Made by a program: the position numbers and the translations under genes. A model generated the notes under the pieces. That model ran no database searches and was not told the origin of the DNA. It worked only from the letters and a program-made list of their open reading frames with translations. Of a stretch of 64,000 nucleotides of DNA, positions 26,404 to 35,546 are shown one piece after another. This DNA comes from Acidobacteriota bacterium (lineage in GTDB: Bacteria > Acidobacteriota > Blastocatellia > Pyrinomonadales > Pyrinomonadaceae): NCBI GenBank assembly GCA_019639175.1, contig JAHBSK010000004.1:1-64000 (forward strand). The letters are read 5' to 3'. Every line of letters starts with the position of its first letter. The stretch's first letter is position 1.

Positions 26404-27894
26404 TGTTAAGCGCAAATGAAGATGTCCGGTTTTATTAGCACATTAGATGTCCGCTTTTGGTTTTTTTCTTTTTATATTTTCTTAAGTTAGATAGCCGCAG
26501 AAGCTGTGGGAATGTGGGAAAGTCGGCTTTGCGACTTTTCCAAGCGATTGAGGGAATGTGGGAAATCGTTTTTTGATTTTCCACATTTCCTCATGAGCGG
26601 CATTTCCACAGCTTTCTTAACTTTCTCAGCTTTCTCTTTCGCTATTTTCATTTTCTGTTTTCAGTGTCTGGCCGTCGGGGGCAAAGCGTCCGATCTCATG
26701 CGGCCCGAAGCCGATGCTTATCGTGTCGTCGAGGTGTCGATGCACCGTCACCTGGCAGCCTTCCCATCGAGCCGCTTCGACTGCTTTCGATCTCAGGATC
26801 ATTCCCTTATTGGCTGACCGTGTTGTCGCGGTTGGCGGTCCGCTCCGTATGGATCGAAGACCGGTCGAGGTCGTCTCTCGTGCACGGCACAAACGCCGAC
26901 ACTTCCGGCTCGGACGCACTCACGGTAAATCTTCGGTTGAACTCCCCGATATAGCTCTGTTTCAAAACTCGGTTCGCTTCTTCGACCGTCGTTATCCCCT
27001 TTAAGCCGCAGCGTCCTGCGGCAGTCTCCTGCCATGTCCAGCACTCTCGCTTCTTCCTCTGGCCTGCGGAGAATATGCCGCGATCATCCTTATGCCCAGT
27101 TCTCTCAAAGCTCGCCCGGGCACTTTGCGTCAAAGCCTGCTTATCCACAGGCTCTCCGCCTTTGGCGTTGTCCAAAAATGACTCCGCGATCAGAATACAG
27201 GGTGCAGAACACTCCTGCTTTTCTATCACTTCCGTATCGCCGCCATGCACGTTGCCGTCGATTCCTCATCCACAAGCTGTGCGTAATAGATCTCGCTCGT
27301 CGCGTCGTCCATCACCACGATCGAATCATACCGCCGCCCGTCCCCGGCCAGCCATCGCTATGCTCGATCCATCGATATGCATATCATCCCTCACTGCCTT
27401 CGCGCTCCGCCTCTTCGGTGCTTCTTTCGCGGCCGCTTTTCGCCACCAGCCCCCGACTCCTGCAGCAGATTCCTTACCCACGTGTAGCTGATCGTCATAG
27501 ATGCTCTTCCTCCTAGCTTCTCGTGAAAATGCCGCGTTGAAGAGTCATAATACTGCTCCCGATACAGCCGCAGCACTTCCTCCACCACCTCCACCGCTAT
27601 CCGTCTCGGACTCCCACCTTCCCCCATCCGCCCGTCAAACAGCCCCTCAAACCCATACTCCTCATATTTCTCCCGCAACCGCCTCAAGTGCCTCGCACTA
27701 TACCCCAATATCTCCGCTGCCTCGATCCAACTGATCTTCTTCGCATACGCCCTCAATATTATTTCCTGTCGTTTCATCGCCCGCTCCACCGCGGCCTTTC
27801 TGTAGAGTCTCGTCATTCTCCGATTCTCTACTACCGCTCGCTTACCGGACATCTAACTTGCGCTTCTTACCGGACATATTATGTGCTAACTACA
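26404..27894 (-). mobile_element. ISNCY/IS1202-like insertion sequence, copy 2 (decayed)
   Basis: This is a second copy in the same orientation, 1.49 kb, separated from the first only by the 16-bp target repeat. The terminal repeats are the same. The transposase N-terminus reads from 27852 and is nearly identical to copy 1. The two copies differ by many one- and two-base indels at different places, so neither encodes a full transposase. The element ends at 27894, next to the target repeat and the -35 region of the riboswitch operon. Confidence 0.8.
27391..27852 (-). pseudogene. Transposase N-terminal fragment, copy 2
   Basis: The 153-residue reading frame matches copy 1 through the helix-turn-helix and ISYTWVRNLLQESG, then shifts. 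Insertions such as the extra bases giving GRMGEGGSPRR, where copy 1 has GRMGKVSPRR, show independent damage. The downstream catalytic part is scattered over other frames. Confidence 0.75.
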
Positions 27895-27910
27895 GTCTGT
27901 AAGAATTTTC

Positions 27911-27940
27911 TTGCATTTGTGTTACGGTTTTTTGTATTCT
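27911..27940 (+). promoter_or_regulatory. Candidate promoter for the riboswitch operon
   Basis: TTGCAT at 27911-27916 and TATTCT at 27935-27940 are spaced by 18 bases, an acceptable sigma-70 pair. Transcription would begin near 27947, just before the aptamer. The -35 box abuts the last IS target repeat, so the insertion left the promoter core intact. The match is moderate. Confidence 0.4.
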
Positions 27941-27953
27941 TGACCAAATAAAA

Positions 27954-28102
27954 ATTGCCGAAGTTATCTCGCGACGATTGGGAGGTAACACGGGGGAACC
28001 AGGGTTTTGCGGTGTTCGCAAAACAGGGGCGCATCTGTCACTCAGGAGAAGACTTCTTCGCTTCCAGCCCGTCAGCTAACCTCGTAGGCATTATCGAAGG
28101 AG
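27954..28102 (+). promoter_or_regulatory. Cyclic di-AMP riboswitch (ydaO-yuaA class)
   Basis: Conserved blocks occur in the right order: TTGCCGAA (27955-27962), GGGGGAACC (27992-28000), CCCGTCAGCTAACC with TCGTAGGC (28068-28089), and AAGGAGG (28097-28103). The 5' TTGCC can pair with the 3' GGCA to close the aptamer, as in the known ydaO structures. Members of this class bind c-di-AMP and usually turn genes off. A terminator hairpin follows at 28122-28155, then the FAD/NAD(P)-binding gene. Confidence 0.85.
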
Positions 28103-28121
28103 GACACGGAATATTCCGCAA

Positions 28122-28155
28122 GGTTGTGAATGTGTGTACTTCACAGCCTATTTTT
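28122..28155 (+). terminator. Riboswitch expression-platform terminator
   Basis: GGTTGTGAA (28122-28130) pairs with TTCACAGCC (28140-28148), nine pairs with one G-U, followed by TATTTTT. This is a standard intrinsic terminator placed 20 bases after the c-di-AMP aptamer and about 80 bases before the next start codon. Confidence 0.75.
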
Positions 28156-28237
28156 GTCTCCGAAGATATTTGAAATGACAAAAGGGCAGATCTGACAGCC
28201 CGGGAAATGCAGAAGAGCAGAAAGGAGTAGAACCGTT

Positions 28238-29603
28238 ATGAAAAGGATCACCATAATCGGCGGCGGCGCCAGCGGCACTTTGACCGCTGTAAATTTGCTT
28301 AGGAACAGCGGCGAAGGGCCGTTAACGATATCTCTGATCGAAAAACGGACCGAGATCGGGCGTGGCGTTGCCTATTCGACCGACCACGACCTTCATTTTC
28401 TGAATGTTCCGGCAGGAAAAATGAGTGCGTTCCCTGACGATCCTGATAATTTTCATCAATGGCTTTTATCAAATGGTTTTGACTACGCCGCATCTGATTT
28501 TGTCCCGCGAAAACTTTACGGCAGGTATTTGCGTGAACTTCTTGATGATGCCTTTGCCAACGCATCGCCAAATGCCGTCATAAACATTATCAATGACGAG
28601 CCGGAGAACATTGTTTTTGAGGGCGACACCGCAAATGTGATCTTGCGTTCAGGCGAAAAGATCGCTTCGGACAAGGTCGTGCTTGCCTTTGGCAATTTTC
28701 CGCCGCCGCACCCGAGCGTTCCCGATCTGCGGTTTACCGAACAGCCGAAATATATCCGCAACGTCTGGGAAAAAGATGTCCTGTCCGTAACTGACAAAGA
28801 CGACGCCGTCCTCGTAATAGGAACAGGCCTGTCGATGGTAGATGTCGCCCTGCGTCTGAATGACAGCGGCCACAAAGGGCCGATCTATGTCATTTCAACC
28901 CGCGGCCTCGTTCCTTCGGTTCACAAACTCGGTTTTAATTATGAGCAGTTCAATGACACGCTTCTGAAATTTGAACGGATAACCGACGTATTGAAAGAAG
29001 TGAGAAAACACTCGGTCGCTTCGTCCGATCAGGACAGCGACTGGCGGGCCGTTATTGACAGCATTCGCCCCGCGACACAGCAATTATGGATCGGGCTTCC
29101 GATAGCAGAGAAAAGATATTTTATGCAGCACCTTAGCCGCCATTGGAACTCCGCACGACACAGGATGCCGCCGCAGGTTGCCGAACGTCTGGAAAAAAAT
29201 GAAGACGGAAGAAGGTTTTGAGCTGCTAAGCGGCAGATTAAAGCACATCTCGGTCACTGAAACCGGAAAGTTCCTCGTAAATTACACCGTCAACGGCAAG
29301 CAGAATTACCTTGAGGTCGATGCTATAATGAACTGCATAGCCGCACAGGCAAATTTCAGTAAGATAGAAAGCCCGCTGGTAAAAAATATGATGGCATCCG
29401 GCACTATCCGCTGTGATGCTCTGTGCCTGGGGCTTGACGCTTTGCCGAACGGTGCGATCATTGACGCCGAAGGAAATACAAGTGATACGATATTCACGCT
29501 CGGATCCGCGCTGAAAGGCATACTTTGGGAAACCACGGCGATACCGGAAATAAGGTTACAGGCAAAGGAACTTGGCAAGATGCTGACAGCTTCTGAAAAC
29601 TGA
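28238..29603 (+). pseudogene. FAD/NAD(P)-binding protein, frameshifted at an A7 tract
   Basis: The first frame (to 29221, 327 residues) begins with the dinucleotide loop IIGGGASGTLTAVNLL and continues with GRGVAYSTDHDLHFLNVPAGKMSAFPDD in pieces, typical of the FAD_NAD_binding_9 family. VIGTGLSMVDVALRLN is a second Rossmann loop. The frame then breaks at seven A residues near 29197-29203. Removing one A restores continuous reading into EKMKTEEGFELLSGRL and the C-terminal part, which ends at 29603. The intact length would be about 455 residues. A sequencing error, real mutation or slippage are all possible. It precedes the acyl-ligase fusion gene with a one-base overlap. Confidence 0.75.
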
Positions 29604-32386
29604 TGACGGATTCTTATCTTAAAAGATTGACATCGGCTTTTGAGGAAAACTCCGAAAAAGTTGCGATGCGGATAGTCGGCGACGATTCGCAGGTGCTGAC
29701 ATTCGGCGAATCGCTTGAAAGGATACGTTCGCTCTCCTTTCGGATGGAGCGGGAAGGCATCGCTTCGGGCGACCGCATCATCGTCATGGGCGAAAATCAT
29801 CCGTCGTGGGCGCTTGCCTATCTGGCCGCGCTGTATCGCGGTGCGGTCTGTGTTCCGCTTGACCCGCAGGGCGAGATAGAGACCATCTCCAATTTCTTTG
29901 AAAATTCCGAGGCAAAACTCGCTTTTATCGACAGTGGACAGGCCGAAAGGTTTCACCGCGTCGAAGAACGCCTTGGCAGAAAAGTTCCTGCCGTAATGTG
30001 GCAGGCGAGCGGAACCGACGCTGTTTCATCGAACGGCTTTCGTTCATTTGATGAATGGTCTGTCACAGATTTTCCTGATGAATATGCAAAACGTGTGCCC
30101 GCTTCTTCGTGTGACGACGTTGCTCTGCTGATCTACACCAGCGGCACGACCGGAACGCCAAAAGGCGTTCCGCTGACACACGGCAACATCCTTGCCGAGC
30201 TTGACGGCATAGACCTGATACTCTCATTTTCAAAAGAGGAACGCATACTCAGCCTTTTGCCGCTGTTTCACGCATATTTGCAGATCGTCAATCTGTGGGT
30301 GGCGACGACGTTTGCCTGTGAGGTCGGCTATCTGAAGGAACTCTCGCCCGCCGAACTCGGCAATGCGATGAAGGAGTTCAAACCGACGATACTGACGACC
30401 GTGCCGAGGCTCTGGTATCTGTTCCATAAAAAGATATTCGACGCGGTGGAAGCAAAACCGGCTGTGGTGAAAGTGCTTTTTAGGACAATGCTTGCGGCAA
30501 ACAGGTTTTCAAGAAATGTTCTCGGCATAAATCTCGGCGGCAAACTTTTCGGGACGGTACACGAATCTTTCGGCGGCAAACTGAGGCTTGCCGTTTCGGC
30601 GGGCAGCCGGTTTGATGAAGATGTCGCGGTCGATTTTCATAACCTTGGATTTACGATTCTTCAGGGTTACGGTTTGTCTGAGACCAGCGGTGCAGCAACC
30701 GGAACGCACGAGGACGACAACCGCGTCGGGTCGGTCGGAAAACCGCTGAAAGGCGCCGAGGTAAAGATAGCCGACCCGAACGCCGAAGGTGTCGGCGAGG
30801 TGCTTATTCGCGGCGGCATGGTCTTCAAAGGTTATTATCAAAACCCCGAAGCCACCGCCGATTCCTTTACGGCGGACGGCTGGTTTCGCTCCGGCGATCT
30901 GGGAAAATTTGACAGCGACGGCCATCTCTACATAGTCGGCAGGGCAAAGGACGTAATAGTTCTGCCTTCGGGCAAAAACGTTCACCCGGAAGACCTTGAA
31001 GTGCATTATCTGAAAACGCCTTTCGTGGAAGAGATGGCGATAATTGGCGTAAATGACCCGAGCCAGTCGCGAGCCGGAGCAGAAAAACTGATCGCGGTCG
31101 TCGTTCCCGATTTTGAATACCTGAAACAGGCGAACATCGCAAATTCCAGAGAGACGATCCGCTACACGCTGGATGACCTTGGCCGTGAACTGCCGGAATA
31201 TCAGCGCGTTCGCGAATTCGTCGTCCGTTCGGAACCGCTGCCGCGCACCGCCACACGCAAGATCAAACGATTTGAGCTGAAAAAGCAGTTTGAAAGCGGC
31301 GAACTGAACGGCGGTTTTGACGAAAAGAAAACGTGGGAATTTACCGACACTGACCGCGAATTTCTTGACAGGCCTGTAACAAAAGCCGTCATCAGAGCGA
31401 TACGGAACAACGCCCGCGACGTTGGCGAGATACATCCCGACATGAATCTGGAGATCGACCTCGGACTTGATTCACTGACGCGGGCGGAAGCTTTCGCCGC
31501 ATTGGAACACGCTTTTTCGACCGATTTCACCGCCGAAAAAGTGGCGAACGCCCTGACCGTCCGTGCGGTCGCCGAACTGGTCAGCGAGCAGGCGACAGCC
31601 GCAAATGCCGACGCGGCCACGGAGTTTAGCTGGGCGGACATCGTAAAAAATGCCGACGGCGATGTGCCGGAGGTTCGCCCGATATTAAAGCGAACCGCTG
31701 TGTTTGGAGTTTTCGCATTTACTGTCTTTTGCTGTTTTTATTTATTCTGTCGCGTGTTCATGCGGCTTGAGGTAGAAGGCCGCGAACATCTGGACAGACT
31801 GGCCGATGAAAGCAAAGAGAACAATCTGGGATTTCTGATCTGCCCAAATCATCAGAGCTATATCGACGCTTTTGTCGTGGCATCAACATATCCGTATCGC
31901 GTCTTTCGCGACATATTTTTTGTCGGGACAAGCGGCATCTTTCGCGGACGCATTATGGAATTTATCGGACGGTTGCTGTATGTCGTCCCGGTCGATCCTG
32001 ATACGCAACTGATGCGGGCGATGAGGGCAGGAGCCATCGGGCTAAAGGCGGGAAAGATCTTGAACATCTATCCCGAAGGCGAACGCTCTTATGACGGAAC
32101 GCTCCACGATTTCAAAAAAGGCGCCGCCATTCTCTCCACCGAACTCGGTGTGCCTATTCTGCCCGTCGCCCTTGACGGCGCATACAAGGTCTGGCCACGC
32201 GGCTCATGGCGAATAAGGCCCGCAAAGGTGAAGATCAGATTCGGCGAACCGCTGCCGTCCAAAACAGAACCGGAAACGGGGCGGATAGATCAGATAATTT
32301 CCCGCGAAGCTCAATACACTGAACTGACCGACACGCTGAAAGACAGCATCAGAAAAATGATCGCCGAGATGAGAAAAACATCTTAG
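29603..32386 (+). CDS. AMP-ligase/ACP/acyltransferase fusion
   Basis: The 927-residue protein has three enzymatic parts. Residues about 10-600 are an acyl-adenylate ligase with LIYTSGTTGTPKGVPLTHG (near 176), LQGYGLSETSG (near 353), GWFRSGDLGKFDSDGHLYIV and the closing TATRKIKRFELKK. Residues 610-670 look like an acyl carrier domain, with the phosphopantetheine Ser in GLDSLTR (about 622). A membrane helix follows near 700-720 and a PlsC-type acyltransferase with CPNHQSYIDAF (about 747) and YPEGERSYDG (about 822). Acas-like Aas proteins have the opposite domain order. The gene would activate an acyl chain, load it on its own carrier and hand it to a lipid acceptor. Regulation by the upstream c-di-AMP riboswitch is inferred. 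Confidence 0.9.
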   Translation: MTDSYLKRLTSAFEENSEKVAMRIVGDDSQVLTFGESLERIRSLSFRMEREGIASGDRIIVMGENHPSWALAYLAALYRGAVCVPLDPQGEIETISNFFENSEAKLAFIDSGQAERFHRVEERLGRKVPAVMWQASGTDAVSSNGFRSFDEWSVTDFPDEYAKRVPASSCDDVALLIYTSGTTGTPKGVPLTHGNILAELDGIDLILSFSKEERILSLLPLFHAYLQIVNLWVATTFACEVGYLKELSPAELGNAMKEFKPTILTTVPRLWYLFHKKIFDAVEAKPAVVKVLFRTMLAANRFSRNVLGINLGGKLFGTVHESFGGKLRLAVSAGSRFDEDVAVDFHNLGFTILQGYGLSETSGAATGTHEDDNRVGSVGKPLKGAEVKIADPNAEGVGEVLIRGGMVFKGYYQNPEATADSFTADGWFRSGDLGKFDSDGHLYIVGRAKDVIVLPSGKNVHPEDLEVHYLKTPFVEEMAIIGVNDPSQSRAGAEKLIAVVVPDFEYLKQANIANSRETIRYTLDDLGRELPEYQRVREFVVRSEPLPRTATRKIKRFELKKQFESGELNGGFDEKKTWEFTDTDREFLDRPVTKAVIRAIRNNARDVGEIHPDMNLEIDLGLDSLTRAEAFAALEHAFSTDFTAEKVANALTVRAVAELVSEQATAANADAATEFSWADIVKNADGDVPEVRPILKRTAVFGVFAFTVFCCFYLFCRVFMRLEVEGREHLDRLADESKENNLGFLICPNHQSYIDAFVVASTYPYRVFRDIFFVGTSGIFRGRIMEFIGRLLYVVPVDPDTQLMRAMRAGAIGLKAGKILNIYPEGERSYDGTLHDFKKGAAILSTELGVPILPVALDGAYKVWPRGSWRIRPAKVKIRFGEPLPSKTEPETGRIDQIISREAQYTELTDTLKDSIRKMIAEMRKTS

Positions 32387-33027
32387 GCTCCGGCTGCATT
32401 TGATCTTTTCAATAAGAGCTGTCCGGAAGTTCTTTTTCTGTGTCTTTATTCTGTGCCTTCTGTGTTCAAAATCCTGTAGATAATGGAAATTAATCCCGTA
32501 GGGATCTGTGAAAATAGCCCGCCGATTAATCGGTGGGAAAGGTGGGAAAGCATCGATCATATCCGACCAGTCCCGGCGGGGACGGCTGGAACGTTGCAAA
32601 CATCGGCATCGCAGTCGTCCCTGCGGGACTCGCAAATATTTATTTTCTTCACCCACCGATTAATCGGTGGGAAAGGTGGGAACGCATCGATCATTCCCGA
32701 CCAGTCCCGGCAGGGACGGCTGGAACGTTGCAAACACCGTCATTGCAGTCGTCCCTGCGGGACTCACAAATATTTATTTCCTTCACCCACCGATTAATCG
32801 GTGGGCTATTTTCGACAAGTCCCTTCGGGACAAAATGCCGCGTCTTGACTCGGACTCTGAAGCCGGAGGCAATCTCAGACTCTAAAGCCGCAGGCAATTT
32901 AAAGCAGGCCTCTCCAAAAATAATATGACCGCGAACCGATAATTTGCGGCCTGATGGTATTTATTTCCCCTATCTGATAGATTTAGTCATATCCGTAAAA
33001 ACTTTATCTGTTTACCAAAGGAAAAAT
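32387..33027. repeat. Intergenic region with 134-bp tandem repeat
   Basis: No gene is convincing between the ligase fusion and the small membrane protein. The perfect 20-bp palindrome CCCACCGATTAATCGGTGGG stands at 32652-32671 and 32786-32805, with a one-mismatch copy at 32518-32537, an exact period of 134 bp. Each unit also has AGTCCCGGCGGGGAC-type and GTCCCTGCGGGAC palindromes. An additional AGTCCCTTCGGGAC hairpin follows near 32817. Several overlapping ORFs here are repeat artefacts. Confidence 0.8.
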
Positions 33028-33399
33028 ATGCCATCTACTTCTATACTGTTTGGAGTTTTGCTGATAATTGTCGGCATTATCGGGTATGGTTACGCCGTTT
33101 CGAGCGGCAACGCGAGCGTGACGGCATTGATACCGGCATTCTTCGGCATTTTGCTTGTCATTTTTGGGTTTGTCGGCAGGTCAAATGAGAATTTGCGCAA
33201 GCACATGATGCACGCTGCGGCGGCAGTCGCCCTGTTGGGATTCCTCGCCACGGCATGGCGTCTGGTGCCGAATTTGGGAAATCTGGCCTTTTCGGCGGCA
33301 GTCATGGCACAGGTGGCGATGTGTGTTCTGTGCCTGCTGTTCGTGATACTGGCCGTCAGGTCGTTCATTCAGGCCCGCGTTCTGCGAAGCGGCGAATGA
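33028..33399 (+). CDS. Small multi-spanning membrane protein
   Basis: I use the ATG at 33028, preceded by AAAGGA. The 123-residue protein has four predicted membrane helices: SILFGVLLIIVGIIGYGYAV, SVTALIPAFFGILLVIFGFV, HAAAAVALLGFLATAW and AVMAQVAMCVLCLLFVILAV. No catalytic motif is visible. It converges with the histidine-kinase gene with only three bases between stops. Function unknown. Confidence 0.75.
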   Translation: MPSTSILFGVLLIIVGIIGYGYAVSSGNASVTALIPAFFGILLVIFGFVGRSNENLRKHMMHAAAAVALLGFLATAWRLVPNLGNLAFSAAVMAQVAMCVLCLLFVILAVRSFIQARVLRSGE

Positions 33400-33402
33400 C
33401 AC

Positions 33403-34770
33403 TCAGCCGGTTTTGAGTTCAATGCGAACGAGAAGGCCGTTGCCCGTATTGGCGGCGCCGATGGTTCCGCCGTGGGCAAGCACGGCCTGTTCGGCAATTG
33501 CCAGCCCAAGCCCGATGCCGCCGCTGCCGCGATCACGCGCTTCGCTGACGCGATAGAACGGCTTGAACAGGTTCTTGAGTTCGTTTTCGGGAACACCGGA
33601 ACCGTGATCCTCAACGCTTATGACGGCCTTGCCGCCGGAGGCGTTGAGCGTAACGTTCACGGTCGTGTCTTTTGCCGTGTATCTGGCGGCGTTCCTCAGC
33701 ACATTCTCGATGGCGCTTCTCAGCAACGCTTCGTTTCCGTGGATCTCACATTCATCAGCCTCTTGCAGCCGGACGCCGCGATCTTTCGGATTTGCCTCAA
33801 AATCAGCGTCTGCAACTATCTGTTCCAACAGCTTTTTCAGATTCACCCGCGCTTTTTCAACTGAGTGTTGTCCCGTTTCCAGCCGCGAGAGCGTGAGCAG
33901 GCTGCCGATCATCTCATTTAGCCGGTTCGATTCCGATTCGATCCGTTTGAGCAGCGGAAGCGTTTCCGGCGCGGATTTCTGCTTCGCTATTTCAAGAGCG
34001 ACGTTCATACGCGCAAGCGGCGAACGAAGCTCGTGCGAAATATCCATCGAAAGACGCTTTTGCGAGGTTATCAGCGATTCGATGCGTTCCGCCATAAGGT
34101 CAAAATCCTCGGCAAGCGCCGACAGTTCGTCGCGACGGCGGCCGACCTCATCGGCAACGCGGGCGCTCAGTTCTCCGTCCGCCAGGCGGTGGGTCGCTTC
34201 TCTGAGTTTTCCTATCGGCGATGACAGATAACGAGCCAGCGCCCAACAGAGCAGAAGCGCCGTTAAAAACAGAACGCCGTATCGCAGATACCGCATCGGG
34301 GCGTCGCCGAGAAATGGTATCATTCGCGGACGATCCCAGCGTATTATCATCACGTAACGGCCGCCGTCCGATGTTGTGAACTCCTTGGCTGAAAGCGCCG
34401 ATTCGGGTTCGCGAAGGTCCATCTCGACCTCGCCGGAATTGAAGGCAGCGGCGATAAGTTCCTGATATGACTCGACATCCACACCCGGCGATGCCCAAAC
34501 CTTGCCGTCATTCCGTACAACATCAGCCTCGCCGATGATCCCTTCAACATTGCGGATCTGTTCAAGGAACTGCTCCATTCCCCGTTCGCCCTGCGATCCG
34601 TATATTTGTGCCGCAGCGGTAGAATAGATGGTGGTCTGATTTTTTATTGAAACGCGCCAGCGGCTGACGACCGGCTCGGTCTGAACCGTCCAGTTCAGAA
34701 AGAACACGACCGCCACGATCAGCGTAACGGCCGCAAGGAACCACAGAAATATCTTTAGAAACAGATTCAT
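33403..34770 (-). CDS. CpxA-like sensor histidine kinase
   Basis: The 455-residue protein has an N-terminal membrane helix (FLKIFLWFLAAVTLIVAVVF), a periplasmic domain of about 135 residues, a second helix (YLRYGVLFLTALLLCWALAR), HAMP, then HisKA with the phospho-acceptor His near 242 in DISHELRSPLARM. The ATPase domain has N, G1 (VEDHGSGVPE) and G2 (GGIGLGLAIAEQ) boxes. Architecture resembles CpxA and BaeS. It is coupled to the response regulator gene by a four-base overlap. The signal is unknown. Confidence 0.92.
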   Translation of the reverse strand: MNLFLKIFLWFLAAVTLIVAVVFFLNWTVQTEPVVSRWRVSIKNQTTIYSTAAAQIYGSQGERGMEQFLEQIRNVEGIIGEADVVRNDGKVWASPGVDVESYQELIAAAFNSGEVEMDLREPESALSAKEFTTSDGGRYVMIIRWDRPRMIPFLGDAPMRYLRYGVLFLTALLLCWALARYLSSPIGKLREATHRLADGELSARVADEVGRRRDELSALAEDFDLMAERIESLITSQKRLSMDISHELRSPLARMNVALEIAKQKSAPETLPLLKRIESESNRLNEMIGSLLTLSRLETGQHSVEKARVNLKKLLEQIVADADFEANPKDRGVRLQEADECEIHGNEALLRSAIENVLRNAARYTAKDTTVNVTLNASGGKAVISVEDHGSGVPENELKNLFKPFYRVSEARDRGSGGIGLGLAIAEQAVLAHGGTIGAANTGNGLLVRIELKTG

Positions 34771-35456
34771 ACAACGGTGTAGATATAGCCGACGCTGCGG
34801 ACGGTCTTGATCCGGTCAGTTCCGTCGGGCCTCGGCCCCAACTTTTTTCGCAGATTGCTGATGTGCATGTCCAGGCTGCGATCGTAGGGCGAAAGTTCAC
34901 GTTCCAGAACGGTTTCGCTCAGGTCGTCTTTTTTAACGATGTTCCCTGCATGTCTCAGAAGCATCGCCAACAGGTCAAATTCTACCGATGTGAGCGGCAG
35001 CTCTTCATCGTTGAGTTTAACCGAACGCCCCGAGGCAGAGATCTCGACATCGCCGATCACCAGTTTATCCGCCGAAACGCTTTCGCCGTCCTCGGAATTT
35101 ACCCGACGCAGAATGGCGCGAAGCCGTGCGACAAGTTCGCGCGGATTAAAGGGCTTTGGCAGATAATCATCTGCTCCCGTTTCAAGCCCTACGATCCGTT
35201 CGGTATCGTCACCGCGGGCAGTAAGCATCAGAACCGGAAGGGTTGAATCCTTTCGCAGATCTCGCAAAACCTCGAATCCATTCATCTTTGGCAGCATCAC
35301 ATCCAGGATCGCAAGATTATAATCGCCGGAACGCGCTCTTGTCAGACCCGATTGCCCGTCATGCACAGCCTCGGTTTCAAACCCCTCGACCGTCAGATAT
35401 TCTGAGACCAGTTCGCACAATTCCTCGTCGTCATCAATGATGAGAACCTTATCCAT
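34767..35456 (-). CDS. OmpR-family response regulator (CpxR-like)
   Basis: The 229-residue protein has a receiver domain with acidic pocket IIDDDEE at 6-12, phospho-acceptor D52 in ILDVMLPKMNG, Thr in MLTARG, and KPFNPREL. A winged-helix DNA-binding domain follows, with SVEFDLLAMLLRHAGN and SPYDRSLDMHISNLRKKLG. It is first in a two-gene operon with the sensor kinase. Targets are not identifiable. Confidence 0.95.
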   Translation of the reverse strand: MDKVLIIDDDEELCELVSEYLTVEGFETEAVHDGQSGLTRARSGDYNLAILDVMLPKMNGFEVLRDLRKDSTLPVLMLTARGDDTERIVGLETGADDYLPKPFNPRELVARLRAILRRVNSEDGESVSADKLVIGDVEISASGRSVKLNDEELPLTSVEFDLLAMLLRHAGNIVKKDDLSETVLERELSPYDRSLDMHISNLRKKLGPRPDGTDRIKTVRSVGYIYTVV

Positions 35457-35546
35457 ACCTGTTGCATTTTACGTTAAATCGCGAGGACGCGCACAGGGTT
35501 TTACAATTCTTTACGTTGGGGGAAAAGAACGGAGAAAAAAGCGATG

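Noticed and set aside
27955..28173. Forward ORF of 72 codons across the c-di-AMP riboswitch
   Set aside because: It has no ribosome site or family match and its bases are the conserved aptamer and terminator, which explain the sequence better.
29190..29210. Programmed frameshift in the FAD/NAD(P)-binding gene
   Set aside because: The change needed is a one-base deletion (+1 direction) in an A7 run without a known stimulatory signal; error or mutation is simpler.
32483..32928. Overlapping forward ORFs and possible CRISPR array
   Set aside because: The repeats are 134 bp in exact tandem with no unique spacers of 30-40 bases, so it is a tandem satellite and not a CRISPR. The ORFs simply read through it.
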